64,000 nucleotides of DNA, taken from Spinellus fusiger (Eukaryota > Mucoromycota > Mucoromycetes > Mucorales > Phycomycetaceae). The translations under genes and the position numbers were made by a program. The notes below the pieces were generated by a model. The model was not told the DNA's origin and searched no databases. It was given only the letters and a program-made list of their open reading frames with translations. Positions 31,200 through 41,649 of the stretch are shown here, piece after piece. Where the stretch lies: assembly GCA_025094145.1 (NCBI GenBank), contig JALLLS010000024.1:248001-312000 (forward strand). Direction: 5' to 3'. Position 1 is the stretch's first letter. Each line of letters begins with the position of its first letter.

Positions 31200-32110
31200 C
31201 TCTTACAAGGAATTTTTTTATTTTTATAAAGGAGCCTGAGCTCAATTTTATTATGAAAATCTATGCGAAGTAGCTGTAGAGAGTCACTAGTTTTTTTTTT
31301 TCTAAATTATTGGATTTTTCTATTTTTCTATTTTTTTTTCTATTTTATGATGTTAGGACTTGGGGTGAGAGCGGAGCCTTTGCTGAAGGAAGATTAATGT
31401 CCATTTCAGCTGTGAATTGCTGTAAGAGTCTATTGGCGGAGGAAAGAACAAGAGAAGAGGTGAAGGGTTGGTTCTGGAAAACATTGAGCCAATGATGGCG
31501 CCAGATAGAGAGCAAGAAACTGCTGAAGATGGTGACGGAGGGAGAGCGAGAGCAGGAACTTGGCAGGGAAAGTGAGAAGGCCTCTCGAAGGCTGGACAGT
31601 TTCAGGGTAGTGTTGAAATGCGTGAGTCAGCACGAAGACCAGACCGAGAACTTGATGGGGCATAGAAAGAGAAAATGTTCCAATGTATCCTCTTCAATAT
31701 TGCATATAGGGCATATTGGTGTAGGGAAAAGGAGAGGCATAATGGTATGGAGAAGAGAGCGGAATGGGAGCTTCTTGTGGACGATACGGAACCATAGGGT
31801 GCGGACTTGGTGGTGAATTGGGAAGGCCCAGAAGGAACGCCACTGCTTGGTGTTTAGTGGGGGGTCATGGGTGGGAAGAGGGTGGGTTTTGGTGGAGCAT
31901 AGGCGGCGGAGGGAGCGAGAAGACAGACGAGACCATGAGAGGGGGGCGACGAGACTTGACAGGAAAAGAAGTGGATCCACGCTGTCACCCGAGACGGGGG
32001 AAGATCTGGAGGAAGGTGGTATATTTGCTCAGGAGGGAAGGTGGTGCGAAGAAGGAAAGGATGTAGGAAACGAGAGTGTGTGTCGAGTTGCCGGAAAACT
32101 CTTACAAGGA
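31200..32110 (-). mobile_element. 5'-truncated LINE fragment with 12-bp target duplication
   Basis: The body, about 31212-32098, reads on the minus strand as the extreme C-terminus of a LINE reverse transcriptase. It contains LWFRIVHKKLPFRSLLH and an intact zinc-ribbon-like motif, CPICNIEEDTLEHFLFLCP (C-x2-C-x7-H-x5-C). The minus-strand 3' end finishes in an A-rich tail (TAAAAATAAAAAAATT). The sequence CTCTTACAAGGA occurs at 31200-31211 and again at 32099-32110, a 12-bp direct repeat expected of target-primed integration. No endonuclease or polymerase core is present, so the copy is dead on arrival. It sits between the AlaRS gene and the divergent CBS gene. Confidence 0.82.
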
Positions 32111-32213
32111 TGTCTATAGCCTGGACTCAGCAGGACGTGAATGAAACTCCTCCTGTACTTTGAATGTCAGGCTATAAAACCACACACCCATTTCCTTGGT
32201 GCCATTCCCACTC

Positions 32214-33818
32214 ATGATTCACAGAGAAGGTGTAACGACATTAACTCATGACTGGTCTATGGTGAACGTAGCCAGCCTTGTTGAGAAACAAAAAGTCATT
32301 GAAATGTAACGGGGTTCTTTAGTATTGGATTGGGTTTGCTTATTCTGCTAGTGATGGTGCTTTGCCTGTAGAAGAGGCGTGTGATATTCTTATTCACCAT
32401 GCTATTTCCTCAGCTCCCATTTACACTACAGAACAAGTCCAGGATTCTCCTAGTAAAACATCTTACATTGGCATGTTTGACTATGGCGATGTGATTGCGT
32501 ATTTGCTGCTGGTGCTGAAGAGCATGCCACCCCAGCTAGGGCCCAGTGCAGAGGTGGACTTTGTAGTGTCCAGTGCAGAGGTGGACTCATTGGAACAAGC
32601 AAAGGATGTTTCTACAGAGATCCATGCGATTCTTCGATTGGCCAACCAAGGCAAGAGTGTGCCTGTGAAGCTAGCCAGTGGTAAGAGTAAAAACAAGAAA
32701 AACAAGAGAAAGAGAAAGAGAAAGAGAAAGAGAAAGAGAAAGAGAAAGAGGCTGATGTCCATGCATAGATCTATCGCATAAGAATGCCTTTTACTCTCTT
32801 ATGCCAGAGACAACGCTCTTGTCTGCCGTAGAGGAGTTTGGCTGTGGGACACACCGAGGTAGGTTGATGGGTGTAGAGCAGTCCAAGTCTAACAGTCCAA
32901 GTCTGTGTCATGAACCCACAAGGAACCCTCAAGGTAAGCAGCCCTCTTCTGTCTGGTATGCTGTGGACATGGCTGCAGACCCTCTCTTTTATATCTAAAT
33001 GTACATCTAAATGTATGTATCTATTACTAGGGGATTCTGTCTCAATCTGTTGTCCTGCGGTATCTGCATGAACATCAGAAGCAGTTCCCTGAGATTGTAG
33101 CCCTGTTCAACAAGACAGTAAGTGTGTGTTGAGTGTGCACTCTGTTGCTCATCCACGGCAATAGTTGAGGGAGTTGCACTTGGGAGAAACCCCAGTCATC
33201 AGTGTCAGTTCAGATGCGACTGTATTGGAAGCACTGTCTCTTATGAGTAAGTCTCTTTCCTCCCTTTTCTTTCTGGCAGTGGCTAAGTCTGTTCAATAAG
33301 ACACCCATGGCATCTCCTCTCTTGCTGTACTGGGTCCTATGGGGGTTGTGCTTGGAAATATCAGTCTGACTGATGTCAAGGTGAGGGACTGTCCACTTCC
33401 ACCCACCATAGTCTTATAAGGTTATAGCATGTTATCAAAAGCTACAGGTACCAACTGCTGTGGAAGACCTGCTTCCAATGCGTGAGTCTTGTCCGTACAC
33501 AGCAGGGGATTGATGACGGACAAGTAAGTGGTTTTCTAGCACACTCGTCAACCGCCTGCTCTAACCCCCTGCTCTTGTTGTTATTGTTATTGTTGTTGTT
33601 GCTGCTGCTGCTGCTGCTGCTCTTTCTAGGACCGGCTGCCTGTGTTTGACGTACGGTTGGACACAACTCTAGGACTGACCGTGGCCAAGCTATTGGCTAC
33701 AAAAACCCACCGTGTATGGGTGACAGACGAAAGAGACCGAGCTGCTGGTGTTGTGTCTCTGACTGACATTATGCGTACCATTGCCAAATACCACGAAAAC
33801 ACTGTCATTGTGGCATGA
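32214..33818 (+). CDS. CBS-domain protein (Sds23/Snf4-like)
   Basis: Multi-exon gene. Exon 1 (from ATG at 32214, MIHREGVTTL) splices at ATT-GAA-AT|GTAACG to give KVIEIDGALPVEEACDILIH, the start of a CBS pair. The next exon continues into APIYTTE and YIGMFDYGDVIAYLL. A (GAAAGA)n tract at 32700-32750 is intronic: the donor is AGTG|GTAAGA and translation resumes with DLSHKNAFYSLMPETTLL. Later exons give VVLRYLHEHQKQFPEIV, ISSLAVLGPMGVVLGNISL, RTQQGIDDG, and LGLTVAKLLATKTHRVWVTD followed by AAGVVSLTDIMRTIAKY. Four CBS motifs are therefore likely, as in Sds23 or AMPK-gamma proteins that bind adenine nucleotides or regulate a phosphatase. The exact start is uncertain because the frame is open upstream. 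Confidence 0.8.
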
Positions 33819-33969
33819 GCAGATGTGGATGGAAAGAATCTTTTTTTTTTATTAAAAAATAATAATAATAAAAATAAAAAACCAATTCATAGGGGGGACG
33901 CCTCTGTTCTTTATAAACACTCCAAGCCACCCGTCCTTCCTTCTTTCTACCTGTCTATTTCTTTTTCTC

Positions 33970-34680
33970 ATGTTGCGTTCATTGACAAGAGTGGCTTTCT
34001 TAGGCCCCCGTGCAACAAGTAGGTCCTTTCTTTCCTTGGGCTAGAATTGACGTGTACTGATAAGAAACAGTCCGCACCTTCCAGTCGTCTGCCCATGTGT
34101 GTGCTGGTGTGGATGCTGGTGTGGGTGTGACGTCCAAAATGACAGAGTCCCAAGTGACAGAGTCCTTTTTACGCACCAAACTCGATGTCTCCTTCCAGAC
34201 CAAAGACATCCTCTCACAGGCACTGACACACTCCTCCTTCAAACACGGCACTGTTCCCAACAATGAACGCCTTGAGATTATTGGCCGTCGCTATCTTGAG
34301 TTTGTTGCTATGGACATGGCACTCTCAACAGCAGGCGAGCAACTGCCTGACAAGGTGTTGGATATGACTTCGAATGGTGTGTTGGCTGCTCGTTTTGATA
34401 CATTGGACATGGGCTTGGGACTTCAGGCCAATGTGGTGAGTGCATAATAGAAGCTGACTCTCTCTTTCTCTTCTTCTACTCTTCTTTATTTACTTTGCTA
34501 TACTACAGCCTGATGTATCCAATTCCATGAAAGCCATTGCCTTGAAAGCACTCGTGGGTGCAGTGTACCATGATAGGGTGAGTGTAACAAAGAGTGACGG
34601 TGAATCATAACATTGTGGTTATTCGATAGGGTATTGAGGAAACCAAACGGTTTATTGAGAAGTATGTTTATGTCCAATAA
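33970..34680 (+). CDS. RNase III-fold mitochondrial ribosomal protein (mL57/mL44-like)
   Basis: Four exons (33970-34018, 34071-34435, 34509-34577, 34630-34680) keep frame and give 177 residues. The N-terminus MLRSLTRVAFLGPRAT is a basic mitochondrial presequence. The body has an RNase III-type fold, with LSQALTHSSF followed by NERLEIIGRRYLEFVAMDMAL. This corresponds to the signature 'NERLEFLGD', but the catalytic Asp of the signature is replaced (GRR) and no double-stranded RNA-binding domain follows. Non-catalytic RNase III folds of this size are known as large-subunit mitoribosomal proteins (yeast Mrpl15, mL57). It is closely spaced with the genes on either side on the same strand. Confidence 0.78.
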
Positions 34681-34852
34681 AATATAAAATACACTGCAAT
34701 GCCTGTAGATAGAATCTATTCTCTGTGTAGAGATAATAATAAATATAGCAATTATTATTATTATTATAATAATAATAATAAATATAAATATAATAATAAT
34801 AAATAAAACAAGTCTATATTCTCTCTTTTCTCTTTCTCTTTGCTTGTCTGCT

Positions 34853-36055
34853 ATGCACCTTTTCTCATTTAGAGCCGGACGTCATGGCATAAACACAGTT
34901 CGTCCCTTCTTCTTCTTTCACCGCCACCACCACCACCACCATTACTACTCTACGTGGTTCCGCCGTATTCTCAGCCCCAAGGAAGAAACAGAACTCTACC
35001 TTGGCATTACCTCCTCTTTCCGTGCCCAACTCGCAAAACAGTCTGCCCACAACAAGACCTCCTACAACACCATCATTGAGCAGTCCATCTACAACAAGTC
35101 CAGAATAGACAAGCCCCATGGAAGCCTCTCTTTTGAAGAGATAAAGCAGCTGCATCTTGACCTCGACCATGCCAGCAAGACAAAAGACCTTGACGCCCTC
35201 CAACAGCTGGAGAAGAGAATGAAGGACGCCCTTGTCTGTCATGTCACTGCCCACAACCGACTTCTGCGTGGCTATCTTCGGTGCAAGGCCATGGACAAGG
35301 CAGAGGCTGTGTTGGAGAAGATGCACACACGTCACCTTTTTCCAAGCACACGCACATTTATCTACCTTATCCAGGCCCACACCAGACAAGGCACAATGGA
35401 CAAGGCCCAGGGCTATGTGGACAGAATGGAGCATTTCGGCTTGAATCGGCTCTGGACTCCCTTTGATTACAGTGTGATGCTTCAATTCCACAGTCGCAAG
35501 GGAGACACCCATGCCATTGAGTATTTGTGGCGGGCGATGGTGGCACAGCCGCAAACAATGAAGCCTACCCTCCTCCTCCACCTACAGTACATGGCGTATT
35601 TTGAAGGTGCAGGGTGGGTGGAGATGGTGGCAAAAGTAGCACAGGAAGCACTGTCATGTGATAAAGTGATGCTGACCTATGAGACAGAGAGAGTGAAGTA
35701 TGAGGGAATTCTAGTAAAGAGTGCTACTGCGCTTATTCCCAATTGCACCCACACACCTCTTGCTGCTGATCTGCTGCTGCTGCTATTGGCTATTCTCCCA
35801 TCTCCCAACACTACTACTAGTAGTAGCCATAGCAACAGTAGTCATAGCAACAGCCACAGTAGTAGTCTACACTCGTGCCTCACTCTTCTAGTGGAAACTT
35901 ACATTGACAGAGGCCATGAATTAAAAGCCCTCCAGTTCTACTATAGCACCACTCACTACCTCCACTCCTCTTACCCCATGCCACCCTCTCTCAATGCACT
36001 CCTCCACCAGCAGTCACTAGGAGAGGCACAAGAAGGTCTTGTTCAGTTGCCATAA
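34853..36055 (+). CDS. Pentatricopeptide-repeat (PPR) protein, probably mitochondrial
   Basis: Intronless ORF from ATG at 34853 (MHLFSFRAGRHG), 400 residues. The basic, acid-free N-terminus followed by a His run and YYSTWFRR suggests mitochondrial import. PPR-type helical hairpins run from residue ~125 to 230: TAHNRLLRGYLRCKAMDKAE, then STRTFIYLIQAHTRQGTMDK, then FDYSVMLQFHSRKGDTHAIE. A Ser/His-rich low-complexity stretch (SSSHSNSSHSNSHSSS) lies near residue 330. PPR proteins bind organelle RNA for processing, stability or translation; the target is not deducible. The preceding gene encodes a mitoribosomal protein on the same strand 170 bp upstream. The 3' end is convergent with calreticulin (270 bp between stops). 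Confidence 0.75.
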   Translation: MHLFSFRAGRHGINTVRPFFFFHRHHHHHHYYSTWFRRILSPKEETELYLGITSSFRAQLAKQSAHNKTSYNTIIEQSIYNKSRIDKPHGSLSFEEIKQLHLDLDHASKTKDLDALQQLEKRMKDALVCHVTAHNRLLRGYLRCKAMDKAEAVLEKMHTRHLFPSTRTFIYLIQAHTRQGTMDKAQGYVDRMEHFGLNRLWTPFDYSVMLQFHSRKGDTHAIEYLWRAMVAQPQTMKPTLLLHLQYMAYFEGAGWVEMVAKVAQEALSCDKVMLTYETERVKYEGILVKSATALIPNCTHTPLAADLLLLLLAILPSPNTTTSSSHSNSSHSNSHSSSLHSCLTLLVETYIDRGHELKALQFYYSTTHYLHSSYPMPPSLNALLHQQSLGEAQEGLVQLP

Positions 36056-36325
36056 AGAGAATAAAGAAGAGCAGTGTTGAATAATAGATGGGTGGATATA
36101 AAAGACAGGTTTTATTCTTCAACAGTCAAGTCATAAAAGGAAGAAATAAAAAGGAAGAGGGTTGAGGAATTATAAAAAGACATTATTTAGGATGGAAGCA
36201 CCAAAAAAAAAATCAACACTCACTCACTCACTCACTCACTCATACAAAAAAAAATATATATAGACAGAGAAGTGAAATATGCACACACGCACACACATAC
36301 AACACGCACATACAACACACACATT

Positions 36326-37567
36326 TTAGAGCTCATCTCTTTCCACCTTGGTCTCCTTGGGGGTTTCTTCCTCAACAGCCTCTGCGTCACCAAGATCCTC
36401 ATCGAATGAAATATCGGCATCTGTCAAGGGCTCTTCCTGGACTACCTCCTCAGCAGGCTTGTTGGCAGCTTCCTTGGCAGCTTCTGCTTCATCGTACTCC
36501 TTCTTGGCCTCCTTCTCTTTCTCTGCCAAGTCAGCAGTGGCCTTGCGAGCACTCTCTGCCTCCTCCACACTGTCGGTGATCAAGAAGTTATCAAACAGAG
36601 AGCCGCTCTTGACCTGCCACAAGTCGAGACCCAAGTACTTGAAGTCCTCGTAGCTGTAGATGTCGGTGTCAAGGGCATAGTCTGGATTGTTGATCTCAGG
36701 ATGCACCCACGCACCCTTGTAGGCAGGATTGGGGATCTTCTTGGCCTCCCACACACCCTTGTAGTCAGGGTTGGGGATCGAGGGTGCCTCCCACTCGCCG
36801 TCCATGTCGTCATCCCAGTCCTCTGGCTTGACTGCCTCGGGATCTGCCAAGAACTCAGGCATGGCATCCCAGGTGTCGGGCTTTTTGTCGTTGGGGTCGT
36901 CCACTTCGCTGTCGTCCACCCAGTCCTCTGGCTTGGAGGCATTGGGGTCCTTGATGGTCTTGGGAGGGAGGAAGTCCCAGTCCTCCACCAAAAGACCGGC
37001 TGCCTTTTCCTCGCCGTCCACCAGCACCTGGTAGGTCTGGTCAGGCTTCACCACCAGAGTATAGGTGTGTGTATACTGGTCGGTGGGAGCAGCCACTGTC
37101 TTTTTGAGGTTGTGGTTGGTGCCCTTGTAGTTGAAGATGGCGTGGACCATGGCCTTGCTTCCACAGTAGTCAGGACCAAACATGATGTTGTAGCTGCTGT
37201 CGCCATTGAGGGTGAGGGGATCCACCGTGCTGGGGAACAGCTTGAGGTAGCCGCCGCCACAGTCAATGCCCTGTTCGTTCTTCACGTCGTACTGGACCAC
37301 CAGTGTCTTGTCTTTGTTGGTGAACGGGGTCATGTCAGCAGACAGGGCATAGAAGCGGTAGTCCTGGCCTGTCTTGAGAGCAGCATTGTAGGCCTTGTCA
37401 GCATACCACTGTCCAGAGGTCAATTCAAACGGGCCCAGGTCCTCGCGGTAGGTGGAGGGAGTCCAGCGCTGTTTCCATGCATCATCTGAAAAGGTCTCGC
37501 GGAACAGCACTTCAGCAGACACCAGACTTGTCACGCCAAGAAGAGCAGCAAGAGTAAAGGCCTTCAT
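36326..37567 (-). CDS. Calreticulin, ER lectin chaperone
   Basis: Intronless ORF, 413 residues. It begins with a signal peptide (MKAFTLAALLGVTSLVSA). The globular lectin domain has YDVKNEQGIDCGGGYLKL, MFGPDYCGSKAMVHAIF and KTVAAPTDQYTHTYTLVV. The P-domain carries three copies of the acidic repeat type (DPNASKPEDW, DPNDKKPDTW, DPEAVKPEDW) and three of the second type (IPNPDYKGVWE, IPNPAYKGAW, INNPDYALD). The tail is acidic and Lys/Glu-rich. The last four residues are RDEL, a retrieval-type signal, and there is no transmembrane helix, so this is soluble calreticulin rather than calnexin. The expected role is Ca2+-dependent binding of monoglucosylated glycoproteins in the ER lumen. Confidence 0.93.
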   Translation of the reverse strand: MKAFTLAALLGVTSLVSAEVLFRETFSDDAWKQRWTPSTYREDLGPFELTSGQWYADKAYNAALKTGQDYRFYALSADMTPFTNKDKTLVVQYDVKNEQGIDCGGGYLKLFPSTVDPLTLNGDSSYNIMFGPDYCGSKAMVHAIFNYKGTNHNLKKTVAAPTDQYTHTYTLVVKPDQTYQVLVDGEEKAAGLLVEDWDFLPPKTIKDPNASKPEDWVDDSEVDDPNDKKPDTWDAMPEFLADPEAVKPEDWDDDMDGEWEAPSIPNPDYKGVWEAKKIPNPAYKGAWVHPEINNPDYALDTDIYSYEDFKYLGLDLWQVKSGSLFDNFLITDSVEEAESARKATADLAEKEKEAKKEYDEAEAAKEAANKPAEEVVQEEPLTDADISFDEDLGDAEAVEEETPKETKVERDEL

Positions 37568-38374
37568 AGAATAGAGAGAATAGAGAAAGATGAAGAAGTA
37601 TAGAAAGGAAGTATAAAAGCAAAAGGTGAGGTTTTCTCTTTTTTCTTATTCTTTATAAAGTGGACGTGTAAGTTCCATTTCTATTGATAGTAAGGAAACT
37701 CCTCCCTCTTCCCACCCTCACTGCCACGTCAACATGCTTGTCTTGAATAACCACCAATCACAGAACAGGAAAAGTAGAAAAAATAATAATAAAAAATAAA
37801 AAATTAGGGGAGGAGGTGGGTTTACCTTTGGATTTGCTGGTACTGTCATAGTTTGGGCTGGCAGATTTGGATTGGCTGACCTCCTTTCTTATTATGTGCA
37901 TAGGTGTATAATGTGTGTAAGGTGTATAATGTGTGTAATGTGTGTAAGATGTATAATATCTATAATGTGTATAATGTGTATAATGTGTATAATGTGTATA
38001 ATGTGTATAATGTGTATAATGTGTATAATGTGTATAATATCTATAATATCTATCCTATCTATCCTATCTATCCTATCTATCCTATCTATCCTATCTATCC
38101 TATCTATCCTATCTATCCTATCTATAATATCTATAATATCTATAATGTGTGTGAATATATCTATCGTTTGTTATTTTATTATCATCGTCCTAATAATAAT
38201 TATCATTTTTTGATAAGTATAAATTATTTCTTTTCTTTTCTTTTCTTTTTATCTATTCTTCTTATTTTAAATTGAAACAAATCACCATAAAATTAAATAA
38301 AACCATTTTTAAAAATAAAAAAAAGGGCTGCCTGGTTTGTTTCTTTTGCTTTCGTGTTACCGGTTTATTTTGCC
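37568..38374. repeat. Shared promoter region with a 9-bp-period microsatellite
   Basis: Lies between the divergent calreticulin and ceramide synthase genes. At about 37900-38150 a 9-bp array runs first as GTATAATGT units (~14 copies) and then as TATCTATCC units (~11 copies). The 9-bp period keeps all three frames open, which creates false ORFs (IMCIMC.., YNVYNV..). TTTTC repeats occur at 38230-38250. Confidence 0.9.
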
Positions 38375-39814
38375 ATGGCAACTCAAGAGAAGTGTGGCGT
38401 GAAGAGACATGCACCCCCACCCTTGTCAAAGCGTATTTTGGACTCTGAGCTGGGTATGCTATTCCGTGGGCAGTTCTTGTAGGGTGTATATTGTATATTG
38501 TATATTGTATATTGTATATTAAATATTAAATATTAAGTATTAAGTATTAAGTATTAAGTATTAAGTATTAAGTATTATATTATACTCTCTGCTCTCTACA
38601 CAAAGACACACTCACTCACTCAGAAACTTAGAAATGTCAGGGCTGGTCTCTCTCGTACTGGTTGCAGCCTATTACGCAGGAGCTCCTTGGGCTCGTCAGT
38701 GGCTGTGGCTATCGTATGGCTATGGCAATGATGTATTTGGCAAGGGAAGACAGGACATCTGCTTCGTGGTGTATTGGGTCGTGGCATTTACCTTTCTACG
38801 TGCAGTGTTAATGAAGTATGTGTTCTTGCCCCTGGCGGGTAGAAAGATAGCGTCTGTGGTAAAGAGAGAGAGAATAGCAGAACAGGGATTCATCTGCACT
38901 TACTACACAGTGTTCTGGACCCTTGGCATGGTAATTCTTCTTCACTATGATATATAAAAGAGGGTGCTAGTGGAGTGCTCACCAAGAAGTATGCTGCTCC
39001 CTAGTATATCATGTACCACAGCGAGTACTGGATGAACACCTCTCACTTCTGGATCAACTACCCTCACATCCACATCTCCTCTCTTACAAAGTACTACTAC
39101 CTGATGCAGACGGCCTTTTGGTTCCAACAAGTGTATGTTCTGCACGTGGAGAAGAGAAGAAAGGACCACTATGCTATGCTTGCCCACCACATCATCACCA
39201 TCACCCTGCTTGTGTCTAGTTACTACACTCATTTCACACGCATAGGCAATAGTGTGCTGTGCTGCATGGATCTAGCAGATGTGTTTCTTTCTGTGAGTTG
39301 AAATTGCTACTCTCTTACAGGCTCCATTAATCCACAACAACGAATACATATGTATATGTATTGTGGGCTCTTGTTTTAGTTGGCGAAAATACTCAAGTAT
39401 TTGGGCTATTCTACCCTCTGTGATGTGGTGTTTGGTCTATTTGCTGTGGTATGGCCGGTGACACGACATGGCTTGTTCTTTCTCATTATAGGCTCAACAG
39501 CAGGTAAATGTTGTTTTTCTTTATTGTAAAAGAAGAGGAAGAATGGAAATTACGATTTTGATCTGAAGACTGACATCTCAAACACCTTAGTCCACCCTCC
39601 TCTTTACATGGACATGAAATGGGATCCACTGAATGGCAAATACTTCACACCTCTGACCCAGAATATATACCTTGGTCTATTTCTTATGCTCAATCTGTTG
39701 ATGTTCTACTGGTTCATTATGATTGTCAAGGTGATTGTCAAAGTGCTCCAAGGAAAGAACGCAGAGGATACGCGCAGTGATGAGGAAGACTCTTCTGAAC
39801 AAGAGAAAAGATGA
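38375..39814 (+). CDS. Ceramide synthase, Lag1/TLC domain
   Basis: Multi-exon gene. Exon 1 (38375-38453, MATQEKCGVKRHAPPP) splices over a 178-nt intron carrying TATTGTA/TTAAGTA repeats into exon 2 (from 38632), giving ILDSELEMSGLVSLVL. Joining exon 1 is my inference; a start at 38634 is the alternative. The TLC domain contains ICTYYTVFWTLGM, YIMYHSEYWMN, YYYLMQTAFWFQQVYVLHVE, the essential His pair in YAMLAHHIITITLLVSSY, and FTRIGNSVLCCMDLADVFLS followed by LAKILKYLGYSTLCD. These are diagnostic of Lag1/Lac1-type sphingosine N-acyltransferases, polytopic ER enzymes that join a fatty acyl-CoA to a sphingoid base. The C-terminus is acidic (RSDEEDSSEQEKR). Convergent with pantothenate synthetase, only 79 bp apart. 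Confidence 0.87.
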
Positions 39815-39893
39815 AAAAGATAGATAGAAAGAAAAGATAGAAAGGATAGAAAAGAAGGATAGAAAGCACTTGCTAGTAGTTCAATCATGTTTA

Positions 39894-41217
39894 TTATTCA
39901 ACCAACAAATTATCAATTAAGCGAGTGCTGCCTACATACACAGCCCCACTCATCACACAGCCATTCTCAACCACATTGATAGGAGACAGATCCTCACGGG
40001 CATTGATGCTGAGGTAATCCAATCTCAACTCCCACTCTGCTGTTGCTGCTACGGCTGCTGCTACTGTCTGACGCGCCTCTTCTACCACTCGAGTGCCTGT
40101 CTCTATTAACACAGATACATTCGTCTCCCCTTGTTGGTACAGTGTCGCCATGGTAGAGAGGGCAGTGTAGAGAACGCGGGCGTAGAAACGCTGGTGAGTG
40201 CTCAGATAGGCATTGCGTGAAGACATGGCCAGTCCATCAGATTCACGGGTAGTGGGGATAATGTGTACTTGGAGGGGGATGTGTAGATCCCTGACCATGG
40301 CTTCAATGACATAGCACTGCTGAACTAACCCATAGGGAATATCAGAACGATTAGTCCATCGAAATCAATAGTGTAAAGAGAGAGAGAGAGAGAGAGAAAT
40401 AGAGGGAGAGAAATAGAGGGAGAGAAATAGAGGGAGATTTCTCTTGTTTGTTCGCTTGTTGAGATGGACTTACTGTCTTTTTGGCCAAAATAAGCATGCT
40501 CAGGTTGGATCTAATGAATGAGGTGTGAATGGACTGATAAGAAAGGTATATCTGTATGTCTCTATGGAGAAATAAACAGGGCTCCCACTCACAATATTAA
40601 ATAATTTAGACACAACAGTAGTGACTCCTCTAAAGAAGTTGGGGCGAGTAGAGCCTTCAAGGATCTGAGATATTCCTTTGAGCTCAACAAAAGTGCCTTG
40701 CTGCTGGCTGACATCCAGAACAATTCCAGCAGGGTACATTTCTTGGACAGAAGGAACAAACACAGCTGAGGCCACACCTGGTCCAAGGGCAGCCAGGGCA
40801 TCTAGATCTGCCTGTAGTGTGCGTGGATAGGTAGAGAGATCTTCATGAGGAGCAAACTGGGCAGGATTCACAAAGATAGACACTGCTACATAATCACACT
40901 GTGTTTTGGCACTTGTCACTAGAACATGAAAAGTGTCAGTGCTATCTGCTGTAGTGTTTTGTTTGTATCTATACTGCATTCATATTTCTATGTTTACCGA
41001 GGTCCAGGTGGCCTTTGTGGAGAGCACCCATAGTAGGAACATAGCCCAGTGTTTTTGTATCTAATAGAATCTGTCTTCTCCATGCTCTAAAATCAGCTAT
41101 CTTATGGAATAGCTGAATGCCTTGAGGAATGTTGACTATGAAAAAATAAATACACACACACTTATTTTTCTCTTTTCTCTTTTCTTCTTCTCGGTGTGCC
41201 AACTTACTATCTGACAT
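39894..41217 (-). CDS. Pantothenate synthetase (pantoate-beta-alanine ligase)
   Basis: Four or so exons. The start ATG at 41217 gives MSD-I-NIPQGIQLFHKIADF after removal of a short intron (donor A|GTAAGT). ATP-binding motif: YVPTMGALHKGHLDL (PTMGxLHxGH). It is followed by DYVAVSIFVNPAQFAPHEDL and YPRTLQADLDAL, the pantoate/ATP pocket; then VFVPSVQEMYPAG, STRPNFFRGVTTVVSKLFN, and the last exons QQCYVIEAMVRDLHIPLQV with TTRESDGLAMSSRNAYLS. All family blocks are present in order. The enzyme condenses pantoate with beta-alanine using ATP, the last step of vitamin B5 synthesis. An intron near 40380-40435 has (GA)n repeats. No organellar signal is evident. Confidence 0.9.
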
Positions 41218-41640
41218 GGTTCAACAGTTCAATGGTAAAAATATAAAATAAAGAGGAAAAATAATCAATGGGTATGACCATTTTATTCTCTCTCTTTGTC
41301 AACCGTCACATGTTAAAAGGTACAGCATTAATGTAAAAGATCTCACCAAAATAGTCATCCAAGAAACAAACTCCATTGAAATAAGATTAACAAAAAAAAC
41401 CTCCTGCCAATGCCTAAGTCTAATAATAAGAATAACACTCATAATGATAATAGAAAAGAGATTATTCTTATTTAAAGTTTAATAGGCAGTATTACACACC
41501 TAAAGATCTTTAGGATATAAAAAGAAATAGTCAAACTACAATTGTTTAAAAATGACAAGTCAATTTGAAAAGGAGCAAAAATAGTGGGATGTATTCATGT
41601 TAGATTTTAAATAAAGATTATTATGTAGATTTACCTGTAA
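41218..41640. other. Intergenic between pantothenate synthetase and the Fanzor-type gene
   Basis: AT-rich, no ORF or element end recognised. Marks the border from the gene island to the mobile-element zone. Confidence 0.5.
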
Positions 41641-41649
41641 ATATCTGAA

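Noticed and set aside
32690..32760. Lys/Arg repeat tail (KRKRKR) on the CBS protein
   Set aside because: The (GAAAGA)n tract falls in an intron; translation resumes with DLSHKNAFYSL after the acceptor.
36701..37489. 262-codon ORF opposite calreticulin
   Set aside because: Antisense shadow of the GC-rich calreticulin coding region; no motif of its own.
37872..38275. Two overlapping ORFs of 113 and 123 codons
   Set aside because: Created by the 9-bp period of the microsatellite.
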